NCBI RefSeq assembly: GCF_009769735.1 | Contig: NZ_WSRO01000002.1 | Span: forward strand, 7,179,001 to 7,243,000 | Source of the DNA: Streptomyces sp. BA2 | GTDB taxonomy: Bacteria; Actinomycetota; Actinomycetes; Streptomycetales; Streptomycetaceae | DNA: 64,000 nt | Direction: 5' to 3' | Shown: positions 36,873 to 46,712 of the stretch, piece after piece | How positions within the stretch are numbered: the first letter of the stretch is position 1 | How the letters are laid out: each line of letters opens with the position of its first letter | Made by a program: the position numbers and the translations under genes | Notes under the pieces: generated by a model | The model's database searches: none | The model's input: only the letters and a program-made list of their open reading frames with translations | What the model was told of the DNA's origin: nothing

Positions 36873-39200
36873 CTAAGCCGCGGGCAGGCCCCAGCGCGGC
36901 GCCTCCTCGTTCGGCTCGACCGGGGAGATCCGCAGATCCGGGCGGTCACCCTTCGCGGTGATCAGCGCCGAGCCGCCCCGCCTGAGGGTGATCTTGACGG
37001 CGCCGTCGCCCTCATCCTCGTACGGCAGGTGGCGGCCCCGCCCGTCCCGCACCTCGATCGCCCCCGCGATGCCATGCCGCACGACGCACGGCGCCCCCGC
37101 CTCGCTCACGAGCCGCACCCACCGGGTCGCCCCGCCCTCCCGTACCGCGCTGAGCAGGAACGCCCCCTGCGTACGGAAGTTGTGCACCGTGAGGTCCGCC
37201 CACGCCGACGGCAGCGCGGGGAAGACGCGGATGACGTCGCCCCAGGACTGGCAGACCATGTCGTGCAGGGACTGCGCCGCGGAGAGCGGGGTCTCGATGA
37301 CCGGGCCCGACTCCTTGTACATGGTGTTGGGCTGGATGAACCGGCTCATCAGCTGGCCCAGGTACTTCAGCGCGTCCTCGCCCTTGCCGAGGAGCGCGGA
37401 CATGGAGGCGGCACCGGTGAACGTGTAACCCTGCAACGCGCCCTCGAAGCCGACCCAGTGCGCCAACGACCTCTCGATCAGGGCGCGTTCTTCCGCCGTG
37501 CGGCCCGTCACCTCGTACAGCGGGTAGACCGCGAGCATGTGGGAGTAGTGGCGGTGCGACTTCGCGAAGGGGATGTCCGCGCCGATCATGTAGCCGTTAG
37601 CGTCGGTCGGGTACGCGGTCAGCCTGCTGACGACCTCCCTCCAGCGCGGCGCCAACTTGTCCTCCACGCCCAGGAGTTCGGAAACCTCCAGCAGCGTGCG
37701 GCAGCCCCACTTCAGCAGCATCAAGTCGTAGTTGCAGTCGCGCGAGTTGCCCCCGTACTCGGGGGAGTAGGTCGCCGGCAGGTGCAGTTTGCCGTCCGCG
37801 CCCGGCTCCAGGAAGTGCAGGTAGTAATTGACCGCCTTCCGTAGGAGCGGGAAAAGGACGTCTTGCAGGATCGGCCTCTCCATCGTGTGGCGGTAGCTCA
37901 GCCAGACGTTGTGCAGCGCCCACATGAGGTTTCCGACCTCGGGAGTCGGAGGGTCCTGTCCCGGGATGCCGACGCCATAGCCCCCGTCCGTCACCGACGC
38001 GCCGTTCACCAGGGACGGGTCCGTGGTGCGGGGGATGCCGAGCGAGTCTGCGCGGTAGGGGGCCGCCATCTCCTTGGTGAGGTTGGTGCGGAACTCGCTC
38101 AACGCGCGTGTGACGGCGTCCAGTTCGACGTGGTTGGAGCCGTGGATCAGCCAGTACTCCAGCTGAACGTTCAGGTTCCACCAGGTGTTGGGCCACGGAG
38201 TGGGCTCCAGCCAGGGCCCGCAGGTCGCCATGACCGGGGCGTCGCGGCGGGCGGCGGCCGCCGACTTGTAGAGCTGGATCCAGTAGAAGCGCTGCATCCT
38301 GGCGTCGGGCAGCGACAGGAAGCTCTTGCGGTAGTACGCGTGCCACCAGGCCCGGTGCGACCTCGCGAGCCAGTCGTACGAGAAGGCCGCCGCACCCCGC
38401 ACCGCGCGCACCGCACGGTCGCGTGCCGTCGTCCCGGGGTGCGAGTGCGCCACGTTCACGTACAGCGTCCGGGCCTCGGCCCGCGTCCGCTCCCGCCAAG
38501 CGGTGACGTGCTGGCCGCCCGCGAGCAGCGGCTGTACGGCGGCCGTGACGCCGTCGTACTCCTTGATCTCGGCGGGCGGGTTGCCCGCGTACCCCTCCGG
38601 CAGCGGCTTGAACGCGGCGCGCGGGCTGATCGCCTCCGCGGGGTGGAACACCCAGCGGAAGTCGCGCTCGCCCGCGCTCGGCGTGACCTCGACGGCGAGC
38701 ACCGAGCGTGTGTCGTGCACCTGCGCGCGCAGCTTCAGGGTGCCCCTGTCCGTGGTGAGGGCGCCGGTCAGCTCGGCGTCGCGCAGCCGCAGGCGCCAGT
38801 CGATGCCGGTGATCCTGCCGACGGGTTCGAGGGTGAAGTGGCCGATGGGCAGGCGTGCGAGGCCGAAGAGGGAGCCGAACTGGGGGCGGTGGTCCTGCAC
38901 CTCGGAGTGCTGGATGTTGAAGCGCAGTGCCGTGGTCGCGCCGCCCGGCTGCGTGCCCGGTTCCGCGTAGATTCCCGAGCCGAGGAAACCGTTGCCGAGG
39001 AACGGGCCCTCGTACCAGGTCTTCGGCAGCTTCTGCCAGACCAGATCGGCGTCGTCGAGGACGGTGCGCCAGGGGTCACCCGGCGTGCTCACCTCCGAGG
39101 ACGCGGCGGTGGCCTGGGTGGGCAGGCCACCGGCCATCAGTACGCCGCCGACCGCGGTTCCGGTGGTGGCGAGCACGGTTCTTCTGGACGGGCTTGGCAT
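36873..39200 (-). CDS. Tat-exported GH95-like glycoside hydrolase
   Basis: About 775 residues from ATG 39200 (MPSPSRRTVLA; GGGAGA upstream). The twin-arginine motif SRRTVL is followed by an alanine-rich signal. The mature protein begins with a beta-sandwich domain (YEGPFLGNGFLGSGIYAEPG), then an (alpha/alpha) barrel containing LPATYSPEYGGNSRDCNYDLMLLKWG and HRHYSHMLAVYPL. These match GH95 (alpha-fucosidase/galactosidase) and related families. The likely role is the extracellular breakdown of plant or animal glycans, but I cannot give the sugar. A start at 39218 is possible. Confidence 0.8.
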   Translation of the reverse strand: MPSPSRRTVLATTGTAVGGVLMAGGLPTQATAASSEVSTPGDPWRTVLDDADLVWQKLPKTWYEGPFLGNGFLGSGIYAEPGTQPGGATTALRFNIQHSEVQDHRPQFGSLFGLARLPIGHFTLEPVGRITGIDWRLRLRDAELTGALTTDRGTLKLRAQVHDTRSVLAVEVTPSAGERDFRWVFHPAEAISPRAAFKPLPEGYAGNPPAEIKEYDGVTAAVQPLLAGGQHVTAWRERTRAEARTLYVNVAHSHPGTTARDRAVRAVRGAAAFSYDWLARSHRAWWHAYYRKSFLSLPDARMQRFYWIQLYKSAAAARRDAPVMATCGPWLEPTPWPNTWWNLNVQLEYWLIHGSNHVELDAVTRALSEFRTNLTKEMAAPYRADSLGIPRTTDPSLVNGASVTDGGYGVGIPGQDPPTPEVGNLMWALHNVWLSYRHTMERPILQDVLFPLLRKAVNYYLHFLEPGADGKLHLPATYSPEYGGNSRDCNYDLMLLKWGCRTLLEVSELLGVEDKLAPRWREVVSRLTAYPTDANGYMIGADIPFAKSHRHYSHMLAVYPLYEVTGRTAEERALIERSLAHWVGFEGALQGYTFTGAASMSALLGKGEDALKYLGQLMSRFIQPNTMYKESGPVIETPLSAAQSLHDMVCQSWGDVIRVFPALPSAWADLTVHNFRTQGAFLLSAVREGGATRWVRLVSEAGAPCVVRHGIAGAIEVRDGRGRHLPYEDEGDGAVKITLRRGGSALITAKGDRPDLRISPVEPNEEAPRWGLPAA

Positions 39201-39323
39201 CGCTTCTCCCGGAGTCATCGGAGCTTTACCTCGCTGAAAGCTAGAGAGGGTGCGGCAGTCCGTCAATGAGTCGGGAGAGATCCGATGAGGGTATATCCAT
39301 GTGAACAGGTGCTGCGTATGTGC

Positions 39324-39806
39324 TCAGCCCCACATCACCGCTCCCACCCAGGCCCCCGCGATCAGCAGACACGCGAACAGCTCGGTCAGCACGCTCCACC
39401 CGCCCGCCCGCATGGCCGTCCTCGTCGCCGTCGCCGCCTCGCCGTGCCCGCCGAGCCGCAGCCGCTCGCCCAGGTAGATCCCTCCGATGAACCCCGGCAG
39501 CGACCCGATCACCGGCACCACGCAGAACCCGATCAGGGCCCCGGCCCCCGCGTACACGGCCGTCCGGCGTGTGGCACCGCTCTGCCGGAAGCGTCGCGGG
39601 GGCAGCAGCCATCGGATGCCCTGTGCGACGAGGAGCACCACGGACGCGCCGACCAGGACCCACCAGGCGACCGGCTCCGGGTCCTTCAGCGCCCACCAGA
39701 GAACCGCGGCCCACACCAGCCACGGCCCCGGCACGCCGGGCACAAGCACTCCGCAGAGCCCGAGCAGCAGCACCACTCCGACCAGCAGGAGTTCCCAGGC
39801 TCCCAT
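39324..39806 (-). CDS. DUF456 membrane protein
   Basis: A 160-residue membrane protein with the DUF456 pattern: hydrophobic LLLVGVVLLLGLCGVLVPGVPGPWLVWAAVLWWAL, a second span around residue 55, then PVIGSLPGFIGGIYLGERL and a final hydrophobic segment. Glycine-zipper-like motifs suggest tight helix packing. Function unknown. Start ATG 39806. Confidence 0.85.
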   Translation of the reverse strand: MGAWELLLVGVVLLLGLCGVLVPGVPGPWLVWAAVLWWALKDPEPVAWWVLVGASVVLLVAQGIRWLLPPRRFRQSGATRRTAVYAGAGALIGFCVVPVIGSLPGFIGGIYLGERLRLGGHGEAATATRTAMRAGGWSVLTELFACLLIAGAWVGAVMWG

Positions 39807-39881
39807 CTGTCAAGCGTGCAGGAAACGGGGCAGAACCGCAGGTCGCGGCGGATTCGCGGCCCTCATGCCGGGGTGCGGTGT

Positions 39882-39901
39882 CGCGCCCCGTAAGGGGCGC
39901 G
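39882..39901. repeat. Streptomyces-type hairpin element
   Basis: CGCGCCCC-GTAA-GGGGCGCG is an eight-base perfect stem, continuing into GGGGAACTGCGCGACCAGCC. I recognise this sequence as an intergenic element found many times in Streptomyces genomes. It sits between two minus-strand genes and probably terminates the regulator at 39963. Confidence 0.6.
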
Positions 39902-39962
39902 GGGAACTGCGCGACCAGCCCCCACCGGCCCGCAGGTCTCCCACGCACTGCCCGCGGAGCGA

Positions 39963-40946
39963 CTAGCGCGCCACCCAGCCCCGCTCGTACGCGTGCCAGC
40001 CCAGCTGCAGCCGTGTCGTCACGCCCGTCAGCTCCATCAGGCGCTTGACCCGGCGCTGCACCGTCCGAAGGCCCAGGTCGAGCTGTTTGGCGACGCTCGC
40101 GTCCGTCAGGCCCGCGAGCAGCAGCGAAAGGATCTCCAGGTCCGCGCCGTCCGGGCCCTCGGGGGCGTCCTCGGTGACCGAGTGGCCGCCCTCGCCGAGC
40201 CGCAGCGGCAGCGCGTCCCGCCATACCGCCTCGAAGAGTCCCGTCAGGGATTCGAGCAGGCCGCTCGCGTGCACCACGAGCGCGGCGGGCTCCGCCCTGC
40301 GCGAGGTCAGCGGCACCATCGCAAGGGAGCCGTCGGCGATCACCAGCTTCGTCGGGACGCGGTCCACGACGCGCACCTGTTCGTTGCGGCCGATCGCCGT
40401 CGACAGTTCGATGAGGCCGGTGGGCAGGGCGAGGACGGAGCGTTCGACCACCACGCGATAGGTGACGCCACGGCCCGCCGCCTGCTCCTCCGCGTCGTTC
40501 TCCATGCCGGTCACCGCCACCGGGTTGCCGGTCACCAGGGCGCACACCTCGTGGCTCGCGCCCAGCTGGAGCTGGAGGAAGCGCTGCGACACCGCGCCCG
40601 CGCCGGTGACCACCTCGACGAGGTCGTGCACCGTGGGCTCGGCGGCCTGCGCGCGGTACTCCTCGGCAAGGAGCTTCGCCGCGAGCTCGGCCTTCTCCAG
40701 TTCGTGCCGCTGCTGGGTCAGGAGCGCGCCGAGCGCGACGCCGGGCGGGGCCGCCACCCACCGGCCCGCCTTGCCGGACGCCTGGGCCGCGAGGCCGTGC
40801 AGCTCCAGGCGGCGCAGGGCGCGCACCGTATCCGGTTCGCCCAGCGAGAGCCGCCGTGCGAGATCGGGCACGTCGGCGGCGCCCACCGCCACCAGCGCGC
40901 GGTACGCCGACTCGTGCAGCTCGTCCAGACCTATCGCAGCCAGCAT
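39963..40946 (-). CDS. TrmB-like/LuxR-type transcriptional regulator
   Basis: A 327-residue regulator. N-terminal winged-helix (GAADVPDLARRLSLGEPDTVRALRRLELHG) of the TrmB kind, a middle ligand/effector region, then a LuxR helix-turn-helix at the end (LLAGLTDASVAKQLDLGLRTVQRRVKRLMELTG). Start ATG 40946; GAGGAA lies about 12 bases upstream. The gene is divergent from the secreted subtilisin (221 bases between starts). In Streptomyces such TrmB/LuxR proteins frequently lie next to S8 peptidase genes, so it probably controls it. Confidence 0.85.
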   Translation of the reverse strand: MLAAIGLDELHESAYRALVAVGAADVPDLARRLSLGEPDTVRALRRLELHGLAAQASGKAGRWVAAPPGVALGALLTQQRHELEKAELAAKLLAEEYRAQAAEPTVHDLVEVVTGAGAVSQRFLQLQLGASHEVCALVTGNPVAVTGMENDAEEQAAGRGVTYRVVVERSVLALPTGLIELSTAIGRNEQVRVVDRVPTKLVIADGSLAMVPLTSRRAEPAALVVHASGLLESLTGLFEAVWRDALPLRLGEGGHSVTEDAPEGPDGADLEILSLLLAGLTDASVAKQLDLGLRTVQRRVKRLMELTGVTTRLQLGWHAYERGWVAR

Positions 40947-41166
40947 GCGGTGACGTTCCTCCCCAAGGATCCGTTCCGACGGCGCCCTGGCGGAAAACAG
41001 CCACGGCGTAAACCCGCCCCAGGACATCATCCCCGCACCCCCCGCCTCTCTGCCAAGGTGACGCCACCGCAGCACCAACGGCAGCCGCGAATAAGGCCTT
41101 TGGTCCGATTTCGGCTGTGGTTCCGCATGCCCGTCAACCGCATGCCCATCAACCCTGGGGAGAGCG

Positions 41167-44100
41167 ATGCGCCCGATATCGCGTACGGCCTTGGGGGCGG
41201 CGTCCGCCGCCGTCCTCGCCGTCACCGCGGCCGTCCCGTCCGTGGCCGAGCCACGCGCGGGCACGGCGGACACGACTCCGCTGGTGGGGAGCGCGGGGAG
41301 CGCGGCACGCGGCGAGGGGAGCTCCGTCGTCACCCTGGTCACCGGCGACCGCATCCTCGTCACGACCGACGGCAAGAAGCGCGCGGGCGCGAGTGCGCTG
41401 CCCGGCGCGGACGGCACAGTTCCCCTCGTCCAGACCAGGCAGTCCGGCAAGGACCTGTACGTCTACCCCGAGGGCGCCGTCCACGCGATCGCCGCAGGCA
41501 AGGTCGACGAGGAACTCTTCAACGTCACCGGCCTCGTCCGCCAGGGCTACGACGACGCGCACGCCAAGCAGCTCCCGCTGATCGCCGTGTACGACAGGTC
41601 CGTCGACGTCACGCGCGCGGTCCCCGCCACTCCGCGCGGCGCCGAGCGCGGACTCGTCCTCGAACCCGTCGACGGTGTGGCACTGAAGGCCGACAAGAAG
41701 AAGGCCGCGGACTTCTGGGCGGACATCACGTCCCCCAAGTCCCGTTCCGGGTCCGACCTGAAGAAGCTCTGGCTCGACGCCAAGGTCGAGGCCACGCTCG
41801 ACAGGTCGACGAAGCAGGTGCACGCCCCCGAGGCCTGGGCCGCGGGCTACGACGGCAAGGGCATCAAGGTCGCCGTGCTCGACACCGGAGCCGACGCCGG
41901 ACACCCCGACCTCAAGGGCCGGATCGGCGCGCGGAAGAACTTCACCGACTCGCCGGACGACGAGGACCGCCAGGGCCACGGCACCCACACCACCTCCACC
42001 GTCGGCGGCACCGGCGCGGCGAGCGACGGCAAGAAGAAGGGCGTCGCTCCCGGCACCGAGCTGCTGCACGGCAAGGTCCTCAACGACAGTGGCTCCGGAG
42101 CCACTTCGTGGATCATCGCGGGCATGCAGTGGGCCGTCGACGAGAAGGCCGACGTCGTCTCCATGAGCCTCGGCAACCCGGCGAGGACCGACTGCACCGA
42201 CCCCATGAGCACGACCACGGAGGAGCTCGCGCAGTCGAGCAAGGACACGCTCTTCGTCCTCGCCGCGGGCAACACAGGGCCGAGCCTCAACTCCGTCTCA
42301 TCGCCCGGCTGCGCGCCGAGCGTCCTGACCGTCGGCGCCGTCGACCGCGACGACTCGACGGCCCCCTTCTCCAGCCGGGGACCCGCGTACGGCTCGCACA
42401 CACTCAAGCCGGAGATCGCCGCACCCGGCGTCGAGATCTCCGCGGCCGCGGCGGGCGGCAGGGGCGTCTACGCCTACCAGTCCATGAGCGGTACGTCGAT
42501 GGCCACCCCGCACGTCGCGGGCGCCGCCGCCCTGGTCAAGCAGCGCCACCCGGAGTGGAGCGCCCAGCAGATCAAGTCGGCCCTCGTCTCGTCGGCGGAC
42601 AGCGGCATCCCCGGTGACGTGACCGAGACGGGCGGCGGGCGCCTGGACGTGAAGGCCGCCGTCGACCAGAAGGTGCTCGGCTCGCCCGCCGTGCAGGGCG
42701 GCAGCTTCGGCTGGCCCCAGGACAACTCCGACCGCGCCACGGTCGACGTCCCGTACACCAACACCACAGACAAGGCAGTGGAGTTGAAGCTGTCCGTGCG
42801 GGGCGTCACCGGCAACGACGGCTCGGCCGTGCGGTCGGGCATCGCCAAGCTCGGCGAGCGCTCCGTGAGAATTCCCGCCGGGGCCACGGTCAAGGTTCCG
42901 CTGAAGCTCGACCCCGACGCCGACCTCAAGCGGGCGCAGTACGGCGACGTGACCGGCCGCGTCCTGGCGAGCGCCGAAGGGGGCGTCGCGGTCTCCACTC
43001 CCTTCTCCCTCTACGTACAGCCGGAGACCGTCAGCCTCCGCGTGAAGCTCGTCGACCGCGCCGGTAAGCCCGCCGACGGCCCGTCGTCCGTCGACCTCAT
43101 CGGCACCGACGACGCCACCGGCGAGCGCCGCTTCAACGAGGGCGCGAACGACCAGACGTACCAAGTGCGGCCCGGCGCCTACTTCTTGACCGGCTTCATC
43201 GCGACGCCGGACGCGGACGGCGGCACCCTGACCGACTCCCTCACGCACATCGCCCGGCCCCAGGTCGAGGTGAAGAAGGACATGACCGTCACGCTCGACG
43301 CCCGCGAGGCGCACCGCCTCACCGTCAAGACGGACAAGGAGTCCGAAGTGCGCGGCGCCACCCTCGGGTTCGCCCGCACCTGGGGCGCCGACAACTGGCT
43401 GCACGCGGGCACCGCGGCGGGACCGCGCACCATCCGCGGCTTCTACCAGTCGGTGGAGGGCAACGCCACCGACGGCACTTTCGAGTCCGGCAGCTACTGG
43501 CGCGCCGCCGCCCCCCTGCTCTCCGAACTCGCCGTCGTGGGCGGCAAGTCGCTGCACCCCGTGACCGCGTCGACCGGCTCGGCCAACCTAGACGGCACGG
43601 GCAGCGCGGCTCTCGTCGACGCCAAGTCCGGTACGCCCGCGGAGCTGGAAGCCGCGGGGGTCAAGGGCAAGATCGCCCTCGTCAAGGTCCCGGACAGCGG
43701 CAGCGCGACCGGCGTCGCGGCGAACGCGAAGGCGGCGGGAGCGGTCGCCGTCATCGCCCACCGCACGGCCCCGGGCCGCTGGTACCCCTCGGTCGGCCTC
43801 GGCGGCTCCCCGCTGCCGGTGCTCGGCATCCAGACGGGCGAGGCTGCCTCACTGCTCTCCCAACTGGCCGACGGAACCGTTGAGTTGAAGTGGAAGGGAA
43901 CGGCGAAGAGCCCCTACGTCTACAACCTCGCCTTCCCCGAGACCGGCCAGATCCGCGACGACCGCACCTACCGGGTGCGGGACAAGGACCTCGCCGCGAA
44001 CGAGGCGACGTACCGCGCGATGGGCACGGCCACGGACTACGTGGACCTGCCGTCCGCCGTCCGCCCCTCGGGTCTTGAGGTGTACTTCGCCGACATCGCG

Positions 44101-44931
44101 TCGGTCCCGGCCCCCGGCAAGCGCACCGAGTACTACTCGGCCGGCACGACCGGCTGGGGTCACCAGGTCTCCAGCAGCTTCCCGTTCGGCGAGTTCATGA
44201 TCGACCCGGTGCGGACGTACGAGAAGGGGGAGCGGCGCGGCGAGAAGTGGTACGACGGGGTCCTTGCGCCCGCGGCGCCGCGTGACGCCCAGGGCAGGCA
44301 GGCGCTCGCGGCCGAACGGCAGGGCAATCTGATCGGAGTCGCTCCGGGATTCTGGGACGACGGCGAACACGCCGGAGTCCAGGGCAGTTTCGGCGACATC
44401 GGCGGCCTGGAGCTGAAGCGCGACGGTGAGGTCGTGGGGGAGTCGGGCTGGCCGTTCGGGGTGTTCGCCGTCCCGGCCGACGACTCGGCGTACGAACTCA
44501 CCCTCCACACGCACAAGATCGGCTCGAAGGTCTGGAAGCGGTCCACGAACACGCAGACCACATGGGCGTTCCGCTCGCACCTCGACGAGGAGGCCCACTC
44601 GCAGGGGATCCCGATGCTGTTCCCGCGCTACGCGCTGCCGCAGGACAACATGAAGACGCTCGCGGCAAAGGACGGCCAGAAGATTGGGATCACGGCGACG
44701 GGGCACTCGGGCTACAAGCCGGGGGCGCTCAAGTCGGCGGCCCTGTCCTACTCGTACGACGAGGGCAAGACCTGGACCGAAGCCGAGACGTCAGCGTCCG
44801 GCGGGAAGTGGACCGCGGCCGTCGATCACGCGGGCGCCTCGGGCAAGCAGGTCTGGCTCAGGACCGAACTGACGGATGCGAACGGAAGTTCCGTCACTCA
44901 GACGGTGGCCCGCGCCTACGACGTGCGATAA
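41167..44931 (+). CDS. large secreted subtilisin-family (S8) serine protease
   Basis: A 1254-residue exported protease. Signal peptide MRPISRTALGAASAAVLAVTA, a propeptide to about residue 220, then the S8 domain with Asp in VAVLDTGAD, His in GHGTHTTST, and Ser in SGTSMATPHVAGAAA. C-terminal parts include beta-sandwich domains and a protease-associated domain (KGKIALVKVPDSGSATGVAANAKAAGAVAVIAHR). Start ATG 41167 has GGGGAGAG upstream. Probably digests extracellular protein. A hairpin terminator follows. Confidence 0.95.
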   Translation: MRPISRTALGAASAAVLAVTAAVPSVAEPRAGTADTTPLVGSAGSAARGEGSSVVTLVTGDRILVTTDGKKRAGASALPGADGTVPLVQTRQSGKDLYVYPEGAVHAIAAGKVDEELFNVTGLVRQGYDDAHAKQLPLIAVYDRSVDVTRAVPATPRGAERGLVLEPVDGVALKADKKKAADFWADITSPKSRSGSDLKKLWLDAKVEATLDRSTKQVHAPEAWAAGYDGKGIKVAVLDTGADAGHPDLKGRIGARKNFTDSPDDEDRQGHGTHTTSTVGGTGAASDGKKKGVAPGTELLHGKVLNDSGSGATSWIIAGMQWAVDEKADVVSMSLGNPARTDCTDPMSTTTEELAQSSKDTLFVLAAGNTGPSLNSVSSPGCAPSVLTVGAVDRDDSTAPFSSRGPAYGSHTLKPEIAAPGVEISAAAAGGRGVYAYQSMSGTSMATPHVAGAAALVKQRHPEWSAQQIKSALVSSADSGIPGDVTETGGGRLDVKAAVDQKVLGSPAVQGGSFGWPQDNSDRATVDVPYTNTTDKAVELKLSVRGVTGNDGSAVRSGIAKLGERSVRIPAGATVKVPLKLDPDADLKRAQYGDVTGRVLASAEGGVAVSTPFSLYVQPETVSLRVKLVDRAGKPADGPSSVDLIGTDDATGERRFNEGANDQTYQVRPGAYFLTGFIATPDADGGTLTDSLTHIARPQVEVKKDMTVTLDAREAHRLTVKTDKESEVRGATLGFARTWGADNWLHAGTAAGPRTIRGFYQSVEGNATDGTFESGSYWRAAAPLLSELAVVGGKSLHPVTASTGSANLDGTGSAALVDAKSGTPAELEAAGVKGKIALVKVPDSGSATGVAANAKAAGAVAVIAHRTAPGRWYPSVGLGGSPLPVLGIQTGEAASLLSQLADGTVELKWKGTAKSPYVYNLAFPETGQIRDDRTYRVRDKDLAANEATYRAMGTATDYVDLPSAVRPSGLEVYFADIASVPAPGKRTEYYSAGTTGWGHQVSSSFPFGEFMIDPVRTYEKGERRGEKWYDGVLAPAAPRDAQGRQALAAERQGNLIGVAPGFWDDGEHAGVQGSFGDIGGLELKRDGEVVGESGWPFGVFAVPADDSAYELTLHTHKIGSKVWKRSTNTQTTWAFRSHLDEEAHSQGIPMLFPRYALPQDNMKTLAAKDGQKIGITATGHSGYKPGALKSAALSYSYDEGKTWTEAETSASGGKWTAAVDHAGASGKQVWLRTELTDANGSSVTQTVARAYDVR

Positions 44932-44942
44932 ACACACAGACA

Positions 44943-44984
44943 CCGCCGGGCGGTCCTCCCGTGGGGGGTGGGTCCGCCCGGCGG
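44943..44984 (+). terminator. terminator of the S8 protease gene
   Basis: CCGCCGGGCGG at 44943-44953 and CCGCCCGGCGG at 44974-44984 form a perfect 11-base stem with a 20-base loop, starting 11 bases after the stop codon. No T-run. Confidence 0.75.
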
Positions 44985-45060
44985 CCCTCATCACTCTTCC
45001 GGTGGCCGGAATTTCCGGATGCACCGTTTTCGTACGCCCTTTGCGGTGGACAATAGGGGC

Positions 45061-46626
45061 ATGAGCCAGCAGGGGGAGAGGCACGACGGAGCATCCGGCC
45101 AGGAGGACGACTGGTGGGGTCAGCTCTACGACGACTCCGCTCATGACACGGGACCGGCCGAGGCGGCCGACACTCTCGACGACAGGTTCGCATCGGCGGT
45201 TTCCGCGGCGGCGGGCGAGGGCGTGGCTGATTCCGCCCCCGTGAGCGAGGGCGCGGAAGGGACGCTTCCGCGCACCGAGCCCCCTGCGGGGGAGCCGCCC
45301 GATCGCGGCGCCGGACCCGCACCAGGCGAACCGTTCACTCCACGCGAGCCGTTCACTCCACGCGAGCCGGTAGCGCCACGTGAGCCGGTAGCCCCACGCG
45401 AACCCCCACCCGCCGCCCGCATCCGCCCGGACGCCGCCCCCTGGGAACCCCCGGCCGAGCCCACGGGGCCGGTCACTTTTCCGGCCGGACGATCGAAGTC
45501 TCCCGGCGACCCGAGCCGCACCACCGCCGTCCCCGCGCCCCGCCCGCCCGAGGAGTCCGCGGCCCCGGGGCCGCGGGCGCAGGACCCGGCGGCTCCGCAG
45601 GCACCCGCGCCGGTGCAACCGCAGCCGTCTGTGGCGGCGGCACCCGTGGACTCCGTCTCGTACGTCGGCGACGGCCCGCCCACCTACGACGCCGAGCCCA
45701 CCGTCCTGCCCCCCGCCGACCCCGACGACCTGGGCGATCTGGTCGCCGACACCGTGCTCGACGGCGCCCGCTACGGCAACTCCACCCTGCGCGCCGTCTC
45801 CGTGCGCGGGGACTCCGCGCGCTACCGGGGCGAGCCGCGCCGCGACTCGCTGCTCACCGCGCGGTTCGGGACCGGGGACGGCGCTCTCGTCCTGGTGGCC
45901 ATGGCCACCGGCGCGCGAGCCACACCCGGCGCCCACCGCGCCGCCGCCGAGGCCTGCGCCTGGATCGGGCGTGCCGTGGGCCGCAGCCATCAGCGGCTCT
46001 CCGAGGACATCCGTGCCGCACGGCGCGGCGACCTCAAGAGCGGTCTTCACCGGCTCACCGACCGCAGCCTGGGCAAGCTCCGCGCGCACGCCGCCGACCT
46101 CGGCATCGAGCCCGAGGAGTACGCCGCGTCGCTGCGCTGCCTCCTCCTGCCGGCCGACCCCGAATGCCGCACCCGCGTCTTCTTCGGCGTCGGCGGCGGC
46201 GGACTCTTCCGGCTCAGGGACGGCGCCTGGCAGGACATCGAGCCCCACGTCAGCGACGCGGCCGTGGACCCCGGGCCCCCCGTCGTCGGGTTCGGTTCCG
46301 TGCCGTCGGAGACCCCCGAGGGCGATCGGCTCACCATGGACATGGGGATCATCACGCCCCCGAGTCCGTACGAGCCCGCCCCCGAGCCCCCGCCCCGCGA
46401 ACCCTTCCGCTTCCGGGCCTCAGTAGCCCGCCCGGGTGATGCCCTGATGCTCTGCAGCGGCGGCCTCGCCGAGCCCCTGCGCGGCGAGCCCGAGCTCGCC
46501 ACGCACCTCACGCAGCGGTGGGCGAAGAGCGGTCCACCCGGCCTGGCGACGTTCCTCGCGGACATCCAGGTCAGGGTCAAGGGCTACGCCGACGACCGGA
46601 CCGCGGCCGCCGTCTGGGAGGCGTGA
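45061..46626 (+). CDS. PP2C-like protein with proline-rich repeats (probable pseudophosphatase)
   Basis: A 521-residue cytoplasmic protein. The first 220 residues are acidic and proline-rich, including four tandem copies of an EP(F/V)(T/A)PR motif. Residues about 240-520 resemble a PP2C fold (RGDSARYRGEPRRDSLLTARFG, GALVLVAMATGARATPGAHRAAAEACAWIGRAV, VARPGDALMLCSGGLAEPL). The aspartates of the metal centre (usual DGxG and DN motifs) are not apparent. It may bind rather than dephosphorylate. Start ATG 45061. Its stop codon lies in a repeated segment (46615-46655). Confidence 0.8.
   Translation: MSQQGERHDGASGQEDDWWGQLYDDSAHDTGPAEAADTLDDRFASAVSAAAGEGVADSAPVSEGAEGTLPRTEPPAGEPPDRGAGPAPGEPFTPREPFTPREPVAPREPVAPREPPPAARIRPDAAPWEPPAEPTGPVTFPAGRSKSPGDPSRTTAVPAPRPPEESAAPGPRAQDPAAPQAPAPVQPQPSVAAAPVDSVSYVGDGPPTYDAEPTVLPPADPDDLGDLVADTVLDGARYGNSTLRAVSVRGDSARYRGEPRRDSLLTARFGTGDGALVLVAMATGARATPGAHRAAAEACAWIGRAVGRSHQRLSEDIRAARRGDLKSGLHRLTDRSLGKLRAHAADLGIEPEEYAASLRCLLLPADPECRTRVFFGVGGGGLFRLRDGAWQDIEPHVSDAAVDPGPPVVGFGSVPSETPEGDRLTMDMGIITPPSPYEPAPEPPPREPFRFRASVARPGDALMLCSGGLAEPLRGEPELATHLTQRWAKSGPPGLATFLADIQVRVKGYADDRTAAAVWEA
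45328..45399. repeat. four tandem 18-bp coding repeats
   Basis: Two copies of GAACCGTTCACTCCACGC-like and two of GAGCCGGTAGCGCCACGT-like units encode the EPFTPR/EPVAPR proline-rich repeats of the PP2C-like protein. The units differ slightly, suggesting recent expansion followed by divergence. Confidence 0.93.
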
Positions 46627-46655
46627 GCGCCCTCGTTTGGGAGGCGTGAGCGCCC
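46615..46655. repeat. 23-bp spaced repeat over the PP2C-like stop codon
   Basis: The 18-base string TGGGAGGCGTGAGCGCCC starts at 46615 and again at 46638. The first copy contains the real stop TGA; the second lies just downstream. Confidence 0.9.
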
Positions 46656-46712
46656 GCCCTGTGAATTCATGGACCCCAAGAGAGTCAAGGGGACTGAAGG
46701 GTTCGTGAAGCC

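Noticed and set aside
45328..45399. Tandem repeats as a possible CRISPR array
   Set aside because: The units are contiguous, 18 bp, in frame and encode a proline-rich linker; there are no spacers or cas genes.
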